A DNA stretch of 64,000 bases from an uncultured bacterium. GTDB taxonomy: Bacteria > Bacillota > Clostridia > Lachnospirales > Lachnospiraceae. Shown piece by piece: positions 34,452 to 42,004 of this stretch; position 1 is the stretch's first letter, and every line of letters starts with the position of its first letter. The translations under genes were made by a program, and so were the position numbers. The notes under the pieces were generated by a model that did not search any database, had not been told where the DNA came from, and worked only from the letters and a program-made list of their open reading frames with translations. The DNA lies in assembly GCA_947574055.1 (NCBI GenBank), contig CANPIC010000001.1:1-64000 (forward strand), in the 5' to 3' direction.

Positions 34452-35126
34452 ATGACAGGAATTATCATACAGGCGAGAACCGGTTCCACCAGATTGCCGG
34501 GGAAAATACTAAAAGTAATCCATGACCGGACACTGCTTGATCATATCATTGACAGACTCAAATCGCTGAAAGAGGACGCACTTGTTGTGATCGCCACCAG
34601 TACGTTGCCGGGGGACGATGCGGTAGAGTCGTTTTGCCGTGACAAAGGGGTGCTTTGCTTTCGGGGCAGTGAATCCAATGTGCTGAGCCGGTATTATGAA
34701 TGTGCGAAAGAGCAGGGATTTGCGCACATCGTGAGACTGACTGCGGACAATCCTTTTGTGGATGTGGAGGAACTGGACCGGCTGATCGCCTGTCATAAGG
34801 CATGCGGCAACGAATTTACGGAATCTTTTTCACAGCTCCCGATCGGTGTGGGGGCGGAAATCTTCAGCTTTGCCGCGTTACAAGAAGACATGGAACAGGC
34901 AAGTATGCCGCATCACTTCGAACATGTGGATGAATATATCCTGGAGAACAGGGACCGCTTTCGCATTGGTACGCTAGAGGTCAGTGCAGATAAAAACAGG
35001 CCGGAGGTACGCCTGACTGTGGACACACAGGAAGATTATGAGAAAGCCTGCTATATTGCCGCGCACAGTAAAACAGGTCTGGCAACGACACAGGAGGCAA
35101 TTACCTTATGCTCGCAATATGTATAG
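34452..35126 (+). CDS. spsF: Cytidylyltransferase-like protein (SpsF family)
   Basis: A 224-residue nucleotidyltransferase-fold protein. IIIQARTGSTRLPGKILKVI at residues 4-23 is the nucleotide-binding start of the SpsF/NeuA/KdsB-like group, with VRLTADNPFVDVEELDRLI and PEVRLTVDTQEDYEKA further on. SpsF proteins are taken to make CMP-activated nonulosonic acids in spore-coat and flagellar glycan loci. With the NeuB-type synthase two genes upstream and SpsG downstream, it is the best candidate for the CMP-transfer step here. A GGGAGG site precedes the ATG and the end overlaps spsG by 19 bp. Confidence 0.82.
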   Translation: MTGIIIQARTGSTRLPGKILKVIHDRTLLDHIIDRLKSLKEDALVVIATSTLPGDDAVESFCRDKGVLCFRGSESNVLSRYYECAKEQGFAHIVRLTADNPFVDVEELDRLIACHKACGNEFTESFSQLPIGVGAEIFSFAALQEDMEQASMPHHFEHVDEYILENRDRFRIGTLEVSADKNRPEVRLTVDTQEDYEKACYIAAHSKTGLATTQEAITLCSQYV

Positions 35127-36148
35127 AATGTTCCCATCAAAGAGGGATGGGACATCTGTTTCGGGCGCTGAACCTGATCCGGGCATTGGAAGAAAGAGGG
35201 GAAACGGAAGGCGCAGACTATATCTTGCTTGTAAATGAGGATCAGACAGCAGAAAAGATCCTGCGGGAGCAGGGAATCACCCCACGGTTGGTGGATCTGA
35301 CAGAGCGCAGCGCGGACTGGGAAGGCGCACTGATCCGAAAGGCGGGAATCACGGTCTGGCTCAACGACCGCCTTGATACGACAGCCGAGAGTGCAGCACA
35401 TGTAAAGGCGGCGGGATGCCGGCTTTTTACCATAGATGACAGGGGAGAAGGGGCGGCGCTGGCAGACGGTAATTTTGCCAGTCTGGCATTTGAACAGACA
35501 GAGGAGATTCCGGGCAGGAAGGTCTACGCGGGGTGCAGGTATCTGATTCTGAATCAGGAGATTGCCCTGCACCGCAGATTGCGGACAAAGCCGGAAAAAA
35601 TACTGGTGACGCTGGGTGGCAGTGATACCTATGGAGTGACGCTCAGGGTGATTGATTTCCTGAAAAGGAGACGGAGGCAGCAGGCAGAGGTGGCAGAATG
35701 GGAAAAGCAGGCGGAGATTACGATTCTGCTCGGACCGGGCAGTGTCATCCGCCGGGAAGCCGAAGCGGCCGTGCGCGGTACAAATTTTGCCCTTGTATCT
35801 TCGGTGCCGTCGCTGCCGGCATTTTTTGCCGGATTTGACTTTGCAGTTACGGGCGGCGGCGTGACAGCATTTGAGGCGGCGGCTTCGGGACTGCCCTGTA
35901 TGATCATTGCCAATGAATATCATGAAGTGCAGATCGGAAAGTATCTGGAAAGCCGGGGCTGTGCCATATTTGCCGGCTATCATAAAGAAATGGATCTGGG
36001 CCGGATCGGGCGGATCAGTGATTTGGCTCTGATGAGCAGGCGGGGCATGGAGGCTGTGGATCTTGCCGGCGCAGATCGTATCTGTCAGATACTGTTGCCC
36101 GGCTCACTGCCTGCGGGACTTAATGAGGATGAAGAGGAAAACGTATGA
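35108..36148 (+). CDS. spsG: PseG/SpsG family nucleotide-sugar hydrolase-like protein
   Basis: A 346-residue GT-B-fold protein. HQRGMGHLFRALNLIRALEE near residues 10-29 is the PseG/SpsG nucleotide-release motif, VTLGGSDTYGVTLRVIDFL near residues 174-192 lies in the second domain, and VTGGGVTAFEAAASGLPCM near residue 250 is the UDP-binding MurG-like loop. PseG hydrolyses the nucleotide from a 6-deoxy diamino sugar so the free sugar can be condensed by the NeuB-type enzyme. That fits the preceding genes. It overlaps the SpsF and WbqC genes by 19 and 4 bp. Confidence 0.8.
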   Translation: MLAICIECSHQRGMGHLFRALNLIRALEERGETEGADYILLVNEDQTAEKILREQGITPRLVDLTERSADWEGALIRKAGITVWLNDRLDTTAESAAHVKAAGCRLFTIDDRGEGAALADGNFASLAFEQTEEIPGRKVYAGCRYLILNQEIALHRRLRTKPEKILVTLGGSDTYGVTLRVIDFLKRRRRQQAEVAEWEKQAEITILLGPGSVIRREAEAAVRGTNFALVSSVPSLPAFFAGFDFAVTGGGVTAFEAAASGLPCMIIANEYHEVQIGKYLESRGCAIFAGYHKEMDLGRIGRISDLALMSRRGMEAVDLAGADRICQILLPGSLPAGLNEDEEENV

Positions 36149-36855
36149 AACCGGAAGAAAAGACAGTGGTCATCCATCAGCCGGACTTTATGCCGTATCT
36201 GGGCTTTTTTGACAGGCTGCTGCATGCAGATACGTATGTGGTGCTGGAGACGGCCCAGTATGTGAACGGCACAAGTAAGAGCTGGATGAACCGGGATAAG
36301 ATCAAGACAGAAAAGGGGGAGCAGTGGATTACTGTCTGCGTCAAAAAAGCTCCCAGAGAGACAAGGATCAAAGATATTGTTTTGCTGGATGACGGGAAAT
36401 GGCAGAAAAACAATCTGGGACTGCTTCATCAAAATTACCGGAAGGCCGCATACTATAAAGAGATTATGCCCTATGTGGAAACACTGTACGGAGGTAACTA
36501 TGTGTACTTCTGGGAGTTTAGCTTCGCGTCCATCCAGATGCTGCTGGAACTGTTTGAGATCCGTATTCCCATTGTATTTGCTTCTGACTTAAATCCGCAG
36601 GGGAAAAACAATGCTATGATTGTGGATATTATGAACAAGCTGGGGGCCAAAACCTATCTGTCAGGAACCGGCGCGGCGGATTATTATGATCCGGCGGTGT
36701 ATGAAAAGGCCGGTATCAAAGTGGTGTGGCAGGATTTTAAACATCCGGTCTATCCGCAGCAGTTCGGCGCATTTATCCCGTATCTGAGCAGCATAGACCT
36801 GCTGTTTAACTGTGGGTGTGAGCAGTCCCGCAAAATACTGCGGGGAGAGGTATAG
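36145..36855 (+). CDS. WbqC family protein
   Basis: A 236-residue protein whose opening VVIHQPDFMPYLGFFDRL is the signature of the WbqC-like family, with VNGTSKSWMNRDKIKT and a C-terminal FIPYLSSIDLLFNCG following. The family is common in O-antigen and nonulosonate loci but its chemistry is not firmly established; a nucleotide-sugar or acyl modification is often assumed. The start overlaps spsG as ATGA. It ends the nonulosonate block, with a 60-base gap before the GtrII-type gene. Confidence 0.8.
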   Translation: MKPEEKTVVIHQPDFMPYLGFFDRLLHADTYVVLETAQYVNGTSKSWMNRDKIKTEKGEQWITVCVKKAPRETRIKDIVLLDDGKWQKNNLGLLHQNYRKAAYYKEIMPYVETLYGGNYVYFWEFSFASIQMLLELFEIRIPIVFASDLNPQGKNNAMIVDIMNKLGAKTYLSGTGAADYYDPAVYEKAGIKVVWQDFKHPVYPQQFGAFIPYLSSIDLLFNCGCEQSRKILRGEV

Positions 36856-36915
36856 TGCGCCGCGCCGGGCGGCAGATGGCAGGCACGGAAAAATACAGAA
36901 GCAGGAGGAAAAGAG

Positions 36916-38589
36916 ATGACGGGAATGACAAAGGACCCGCTTATATGGTTTCGTGAGACAGGAAAGAAGATCTCTCCGTCTGTCAGATGGACATTTGCCC
37001 TGACATTTCTGAGTGGTATCCTGGTTCATTTTTACATGATGAGTCATAAGTTTTTTAATTATTTTGAGATGGGCAACATTTTTTCCTATATGCCGTTTCT
37101 GCAGGAGGATACCGTGGGGCTGGGCAGATGGTTTATGCCCATTGCCACTAACCTGTTTACCAGTTTCAGCATGCCTGTATTTAATACCCTGCTTTGTCTG
37201 TTTTATATGGCACTTTCGGCGGCGCTGATTGTCGACCTGCTGCAGATACGTTCCAGAGTCTACGGCGCAGCGTTTGGCCTGGTGTTCGTGACGTTTCCGG
37301 GACTTGCCTGTGTGCTTTCCTTTGGGGTTAACTGTGATGAAATCACACTGGCACTGCTTTTATCGGTTTTATCGGCGTATGCCTTTTACCAATGGAGATT
37401 CGGTTTTGTATGGGGCGCGCTGTTTCTGTGTCTGTCGCTGGGGGCATACCAGCCCTATATGTCGGCGACGATCGGCATCATCTATATGATGCTGTTTCTG
37501 AAAGCCTTCCGGGAAACATGTGATCTGAAATCCTTTGCCGCTGCGGTCTGTAAGGCTGCGGGGATGCTGGCGGTGGGGTTTGCTCTGTACTATGCCGTTT
37601 TACAGCTTGCCATCGCAGTGACAGGAGCGGTGCTGAGCGACTATCACGGTGTGGACAGTATGACCAGCTTCACGCCCAGAGGGGTGGCAAAGGGGCTTGT
37701 CTATACGTATGGTTATTTTCTCTCTTACTTTTTTACGACGGCGTATACGTATACGATGGACCGCATCCTCTGCAATGTGGTCGGGGCGGCGGCGTTTCTG
37801 ATCATTTTCATCCGGCGACTGCGGACCCGCAGAGCGGGCGGTGATAAGGCAGGGAGTGACGGCTTTTCCAATGTGCTTTTGCTGGTCTTGTTTTGTTTTT
37901 TGCCGCTGGGAGTCAATGCGGCGCCGTTTCTGATGGCTGACCGGGTCGGTGCGGGTGTGGACCGCTATATGATTTTTTCCATGATGTTTCTCTGGGCGCT
38001 GTTGCTTGCCATGTTGGATGAGGCCAGGCAGGGAGGCATCTTGTGGAAAGAGGCGGAAAGCGCTATATCCGGGCAGGCGGCGGAAGAAAATGCATCTGCA
38101 AAAGCATCCCCCATGCATATGGCGCAGTGGGCGGGCTGCCTTGCCATAGCAGCCAGTATTTTGTCCGGTTTTATCATCTGCAACCAGGCTTATCACCGGA
38201 TGGAGGCGATGACAGAGACGACCGGTGCCCTGTTAAACCGGATGGTGGCGCGAATGGAAGCCCAGCCGGAGTGGCATAAGGATATACCCGTGTATTTTGT
38301 CAACTGCCGTGCGCTCGTCAATCAGAATTATGAGGTGCTGATTCCGGAATATGAGGAAATCCGCAATATGCCAGGCACCTTTCTGCGGTCGTCATACAGT
38401 GAGGAAGCCATTGTGGATTATCTGGAGGTGTATCTGCATTTTCCGGTAAAGGAAGCATCAGAGGCGGAGCGCAGGCGGGTGGAAGAAAATCCGATGTTTG
38501 CACAGATGAAAAGTTTTCCGGCAGAGAGTGCCATACAGATCATTGATGGTGTGATGGTGGTAAAAGTCAGTGAAGGGGAAGAGTATTAA
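36916..38589 (+). CDS. GtrII-type membrane glucosyltransferase (paralogue of 42005)
   Basis: A 557-residue polytopic protein of the Glucos_trans_II group. FEMGNIFSYMPFLQEDTVG and LGRWFMPIATNLF, followed by CDEITLALLL and LGAYQPYMSATIG, are the family landmarks, and eleven to twelve membrane segments are visible. The C-terminal 130 residues form an outside domain with EASEAERRRVEENPMFAQM and a beta hairpin, which aligns with the same region of the minus-strand paralogue at 42005. These enzymes transfer glucose from a polyprenyl-phosphate donor, made by a GtrB-type enzyme such as the one at 40094, to surface glycan. Confidence 0.78.
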   Translation: MTGMTKDPLIWFRETGKKISPSVRWTFALTFLSGILVHFYMMSHKFFNYFEMGNIFSYMPFLQEDTVGLGRWFMPIATNLFTSFSMPVFNTLLCLFYMALSAALIVDLLQIRSRVYGAAFGLVFVTFPGLACVLSFGVNCDEITLALLLSVLSAYAFYQWRFGFVWGALFLCLSLGAYQPYMSATIGIIYMMLFLKAFRETCDLKSFAAAVCKAAGMLAVGFALYYAVLQLAIAVTGAVLSDYHGVDSMTSFTPRGVAKGLVYTYGYFLSYFFTTAYTYTMDRILCNVVGAAAFLIIFIRRLRTRRAGGDKAGSDGFSNVLLLVLFCFLPLGVNAAPFLMADRVGAGVDRYMIFSMMFLWALLLAMLDEARQGGILWKEAESAISGQAAEENASAKASPMHMAQWAGCLAIAASILSGFIICNQAYHRMEAMTETTGALLNRMVARMEAQPEWHKDIPVYFVNCRALVNQNYEVLIPEYEEIRNMPGTFLRSSYSEEAIVDYLEVYLHFPVKEASEAERRRVEENPMFAQMKSFPAESAIQIIDGVMVVKVSEGEEY

Positions 38590-39006
38590 ATGCAGAGTTT
38601 ATCAATGAAAGAGTTGCATGTGGGACAAAAGGTCTGGAAAGAATTTATGGTGATGGAGGAGACAGGCCGGCAATACGCAGAGATCTCACAGGATAAAAAT
38701 CCCCTTCATCTGGATGAAGGCTATGCCGGAAATACCAGATTTGGCAGGAGGATCGCCCATGGGATGCTGTTTGGCGGGTATATTTCCGGTGTGATCGGGA
38801 TGGAACTGCCCGGAGAAGGCACGATCTATATGAAGCAGGAACTGACCTTTCTGCGTCCTGTTTATTATGGGGACAGGGTACGGGTGGAAATTATGGTCAC
38901 AGAGCTGCAGCAGGAAAAAAACCGTGCAGTATTGTCCACAAACTGTTATAATCAGAAAGGTGAGCAGGTCATAGACGGTACGGCACTGGTTAAGCCCAGG
39001 ACGTAA
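38590..39006 (+). CDS. MaoC-like (R)-specific enoyl-CoA hydratase
   Basis: A 138-residue single hot-dog protein. The hydratase motif is complete: D35-K-N37-P-L-H40 in SQDKNPLHLD, followed by the FGRRIAHGMLFGGY overhang segment and FLRPVYYGDRVRVEI. The family hydrates trans-2-enoyl-CoA to (R)-3-hydroxyacyl-CoA. It starts one base after the GtrII-type stop and ends 47 bases before a WecD-like N-acyltransferase, so it may supply a (R)-3-hydroxyacyl group for an amino sugar (inference). It is out of place in a glycan locus otherwise. Confidence 0.82.
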   Translation: MQSLSMKELHVGQKVWKEFMVMEETGRQYAEISQDKNPLHLDEGYAGNTRFGRRIAHGMLFGGYISGVIGMELPGEGTIYMKQELTFLRPVYYGDRVRVEIMVTELQQEKNRAVLSTNCYNQKGEQVIDGTALVKPRT

Positions 39007-39053
39007 GCGGAAAGAAAAGGACAGAGCAAAGAATGTACTGAATGGAGGAAAAA

Positions 39054-39968
39054 ATGCCGGTATTATCATATATGGATAATATTTTCAAACTGAGCCACTG
39101 CTTTGTAAACCGGGATTACAGCAGTATCAGAGATGAAATATTGTCTATGAAAGAAGAACTGAATTACAGATACGAGGAGAGCGGAGAGGTCTGGGGGTAT
39201 CGCATTACCAAAAATATGCCCGTTTCCCGGTTATACGGATTTGATGCCTATGTGGTACGCTTTTATTTTACGAAGGTGGACACGCTTCACAATGTGCACC
39301 AGGAGCAGATTATGGAGAAGCTCTTTGATGCTCTGCGGCACGAGATGGAAGTGTGCAGGGGGTATTATAATCTGCGTCTTCCCGCTCATGTGGTGGATGT
39401 GATGAAAGGGTTTAATAAATATATGGCCGGAGGTATCTTCTGCGGAGGCACTGTGGAACAGGTGGTGAGCGGAAAGGAAGTGGAGATACCGGAGCGGGAA
39501 GGGATACGGGTATTTTTTGCAGAGCGGGAATATTTGAAAGAGCATCGCGAACAACTGCTGGAGATGACATATTCTTCCTTTGCTTCCTATCAGGGCCAGT
39601 ACCATATCTCTTCCGTTACGGATGAAAAAGCGGGTGTCATCTATGAGAACTGGATCGAGAGTTATTTTGAAAACTTTGAGGACAACCGGATCTTTGTCGT
39701 GGAATATGAAGGGGAACCGATCGGATTTTGTACCATTGGTGAGGATGAACATGTGGTGGAAGGGCAGCTCTCCGCCATCTCGGCCCGTCACAGAAAACTG
39801 GGCGGATACCGTACACTGATCTCTTCACTGATCAACTATGCCTACAAAAACGGAAAAAGTTTTACGGCCAGCACCCAGTTTGACAATTATATTGTACAGG
39901 GTACCTGGAATTCGCTGGGGATGAAGCCCTATTTTTCGTTTTATAACGTCCATTTTGACAATCGGTGA
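39054..39968 (+). CDS. GNAT sugar N-acyltransferase (WecD-like C-terminal domain)
   Basis: A 304-residue protein with a C-terminal GNAT domain. IFVVEYEGEPIGFCTIGED and SAISARHRKLGGYRTLISSL cover the acyl-CoA loop (near residues 220-260), and TQFDNYIVQGTWNSLGMKPY resembles the end of WecD/RffC, the dTDP-4-amino-4,6-dideoxygalactose N-acetyltransferase. The N-terminal 150 residues are extra compared with WecD. The ATG at 39054 is preferred because GGAGG lies 5 bases upstream; an ATG at 39042 overlaps that site. The WecE-type aminotransferase at 185 could make its acceptor and the adjacent MaoC protein its acyl donor (inference). Confidence 0.72.
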   Translation: MPVLSYMDNIFKLSHCFVNRDYSSIRDEILSMKEELNYRYEESGEVWGYRITKNMPVSRLYGFDAYVVRFYFTKVDTLHNVHQEQIMEKLFDALRHEMEVCRGYYNLRLPAHVVDVMKGFNKYMAGGIFCGGTVEQVVSGKEVEIPEREGIRVFFAEREYLKEHREQLLEMTYSSFASYQGQYHISSVTDEKAGVIYENWIESYFENFEDNRIFVVEYEGEPIGFCTIGEDEHVVEGQLSAISARHRKLGGYRTLISSLINYAYKNGKSFTASTQFDNYIVQGTWNSLGMKPYFSFYNVHFDNR

Positions 39969-40093
39969 GTCATATGATCTGTACAGTGGCTGACAGAATG
40001 GTGATGGCATAAGAGAAACGGGAATTGTTTTTCATAGTTTTGTGCTTTGCCGCAAAGATAATAAGGCGCACCAGGAGATGAAAGGGACAAGGG

Positions 40094-41062
40094 ATGGGCA
40101 GTATATTGTATCTGGTTTTGCCCTGCTACAATGAGGAAGTGGTTCTTCCGGCAACAGCGGCGGCATTGGAGAAAAAATATCTTACCCTGATGGAACAGGG
40201 AAAGATCAGCCGGGAGAGTAAGATCATGTTTGTCAATGACGGCTCCCGGGATAAGACCTGGCATGTGATCACGGAATTGTTTCATGCAAATGCAATATTT
40301 TGTGGTATCAATCTTTCCAGGAACAGAGGGCATCAGAATGCGGTGCTGGCCGGTCTGATGACTGCCAGGGAAAAGGCGGATGTGATCATATCGCTTGATG
40401 CAGATCTGCAGCAGGACATAGATGCCATAGATGCCATGCTGGAAAAGTATCAAAACGGCTGTGATGTAGTATATGGGGTGCGCAATGCCAGGGATACAGA
40501 TGGCTTTGTCAAAAAAAATACGGCACTGGGATTTTATAAGCTGATGCAGGTTATGGGCTGTGAGGTGATCACCAACCATGCGGATTACCGGCTGATGTCC
40601 CGGCGGGTCATTGAGAGTCTGGCAGAATACGGGGAGGTAAACCTGTTCCTGCGGGGCCTGATTCCAACCATCGGCTATCCGTCGGATATCGTATACTTTG
40701 ATGTACGACAGCGGCAGGCCGGGGAATCCAAATATACCATGAAAAAAATGCTTTCTTTTGCAGTGGACGGCATCACGTCTTTCAGCATCAGGCCGTTGCA
40801 GATGATCACCCTGCTGGGCTTTGTGCTGCTGCTGGTAAGCATTTTTATCATCGGGCTGACATTTTTTGAGTTTTATACCGGGCGTACCGTATCCGGCTGG
40901 GCCTCCAGCTATTGTTCCACCTGGTTTATCGGCAGTGTGCAGCTATTGTCACTGGGGATCATCGGGGAATACATCGGCAAGATTTATATGGAGACGAAGC
41001 ACCGGCCCAGATATCATATCGAATCATATCTCTGGAAAGAGGAAGAGAGTAAGGAATCATGA
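40094..41062 (+). CDS. Polyprenyl-phosphate glucosyltransferase, GT2 (GtrB type)
   Basis: A 322-residue GT2 enzyme. VLPCYNEEVVLPATAAAL opens the GT-A domain, FVNDGSRDKTW and SLDADLQQDIDAIDAML carry the nucleotide and metal sites, and SKYTMKKMLSFAVDGITSFS precedes two C-terminal membrane helices ending LGIIGEYIGKIY, the GtrB hallmark. It makes a polyprenyl-phosphate hexose for the two GtrII-type enzymes at 36916 and 42005. It is preceded by a 125-base gap without a gene and ends as ATGA with the ChbG-like gene. Confidence 0.85.
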   Translation: MGSILYLVLPCYNEEVVLPATAAALEKKYLTLMEQGKISRESKIMFVNDGSRDKTWHVITELFHANAIFCGINLSRNRGHQNAVLAGLMTAREKADVIISLDADLQQDIDAIDAMLEKYQNGCDVVYGVRNARDTDGFVKKNTALGFYKLMQVMGCEVITNHADYRLMSRRVIESLAEYGEVNLFLRGLIPTIGYPSDIVYFDVRQRQAGESKYTMKKMLSFAVDGITSFSIRPLQMITLLGFVLLLVSIFIIGLTFFEFYTGRTVSGWASSYCSTWFIGSVQLLSLGIIGEYIGKIYMETKHRPRYHIESYLWKEEESKES

Positions 41063-41925
41063 GACGGATCATTTATCATGCGGATGATTTCGGAGCAAAT
41101 GAAGAGGTATCAGAACATATTCTGGATTGTTACAGAGAAGGGGCATTAAATTCTCTCAGTATCTTGCCTAACAGTCCCTGTCTTGCGCGTTGTATGGAAA
41201 TGCTGGAGCCATATCGAAAGAAGGTGGCAGTGAGTATCCACTTTAATCTGGCAGAAGGACACTGCCTTGCAGATCCGCGGGAAGTTCCCTGGCTGGTCGA
41301 TGAGCGGGGGATGTTTGCCGTATCTTTTTTTAAGGTTTTGCTGCTTTCTTTTACCGGCAGACGCCGGGAACTGAAAAGGCAGATCAGGACAGAAATGCAG
41401 GCGCAGCTGGAGCGGATGCTGCCCTATGTCAATACGCTGCGGATTGACAGTCATCAGCATTATCATATGATACCGGTGGTACTGGAGAGTATACTGGAAG
41501 CGGCCGGGGGGCGTGAAATTGCATTTATCCGTATTCCGGCGGAGCCGATTGTTCCTTTTCTGAGACATCCAGGCCTTTATAAAACATATCGTCCGATCAA
41601 CCTTGTGAAGAATCTGGTTTTGCATATGCTGCGTCTGCTGGATGAACCGTTGCTGCGGCCTTATCGGAAAAAGACTGCGGTTTTTTTTGGAATTGTGCTC
41701 AGCGGCGGGATGGATCTGAAACGGGTTCGTATTTTGCTGGGAGATTTTAAGCGCATTGCGGACAAAAAAAGGCTGCCGCTGGAAGTCTTGTGTCATCCCG
41801 GCAGAGGGATGGAAGCAGAGAGGCTGATGGATCCGGAGAACGCATTGTGTAAAGAGTTTTATATGTCACACAACAGAAGCATGGAAAAAGAGACTTTGAT
41901 GAAAATAGAGCAGGCGCAAGCATAA
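41059..41925 (+). CDS. chbG: ChbG/YdjC family carbohydrate deacetylase
   Basis: A 288-residue protein of the YdjC/ChbG family. Metal ligands are visible as HADDFGANE near residues 7-15, HFNLAEGH near residue 55 and DSHQHYHM near residue 130. The family removes acetyl groups from N-acetyl sugars such as chitooligosaccharides. No signal peptide is seen, so it acts inside the cell, perhaps on a nucleotide- or lipid-linked sugar (inference). It overlaps the GtrB-type gene by 4 bp and faces the minus-strand GtrII-type gene across an 80-base gap with a stem-loop. Confidence 0.8.
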   Translation: MRRIIYHADDFGANEEVSEHILDCYREGALNSLSILPNSPCLARCMEMLEPYRKKVAVSIHFNLAEGHCLADPREVPWLVDERGMFAVSFFKVLLLSFTGRRRELKRQIRTEMQAQLERMLPYVNTLRIDSHQHYHMIPVVLESILEAAGGREIAFIRIPAEPIVPFLRHPGLYKTYRPINLVKNLVLHMLRLLDEPLLRPYRKKTAVFFGIVLSGGMDLKRVRILLGDFKRIADKKRLPLEVLCHPGRGMEAERLMDPENALCKEFYMSHNRSMEKETLMKIEQAQA

Positions 41926-41962
41926 GCCGGGCAGTTCCGTGCGGGCGAATGACTCTGAAATG

Positions 41963-41989
41963 CCCCCTGGCCCGGTGTGAGCCAGGGGG
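41963..41989. terminator. Stem-loop between convergent genes, possible bidirectional terminator
   Basis: A perfect 9-bp stem (CCCCCTGGC at 41963-41971 with GCCAGGGGG at 41981-41989) and a 9-base loop lie between the convergent stops at 41925 and 42005. No T-run follows on either strand, so if it terminates transcription it is not a textbook intrinsic terminator. Confidence 0.5.
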
Positions 41990-42004
41990 TGTATCGTGAG
42001 GCGC

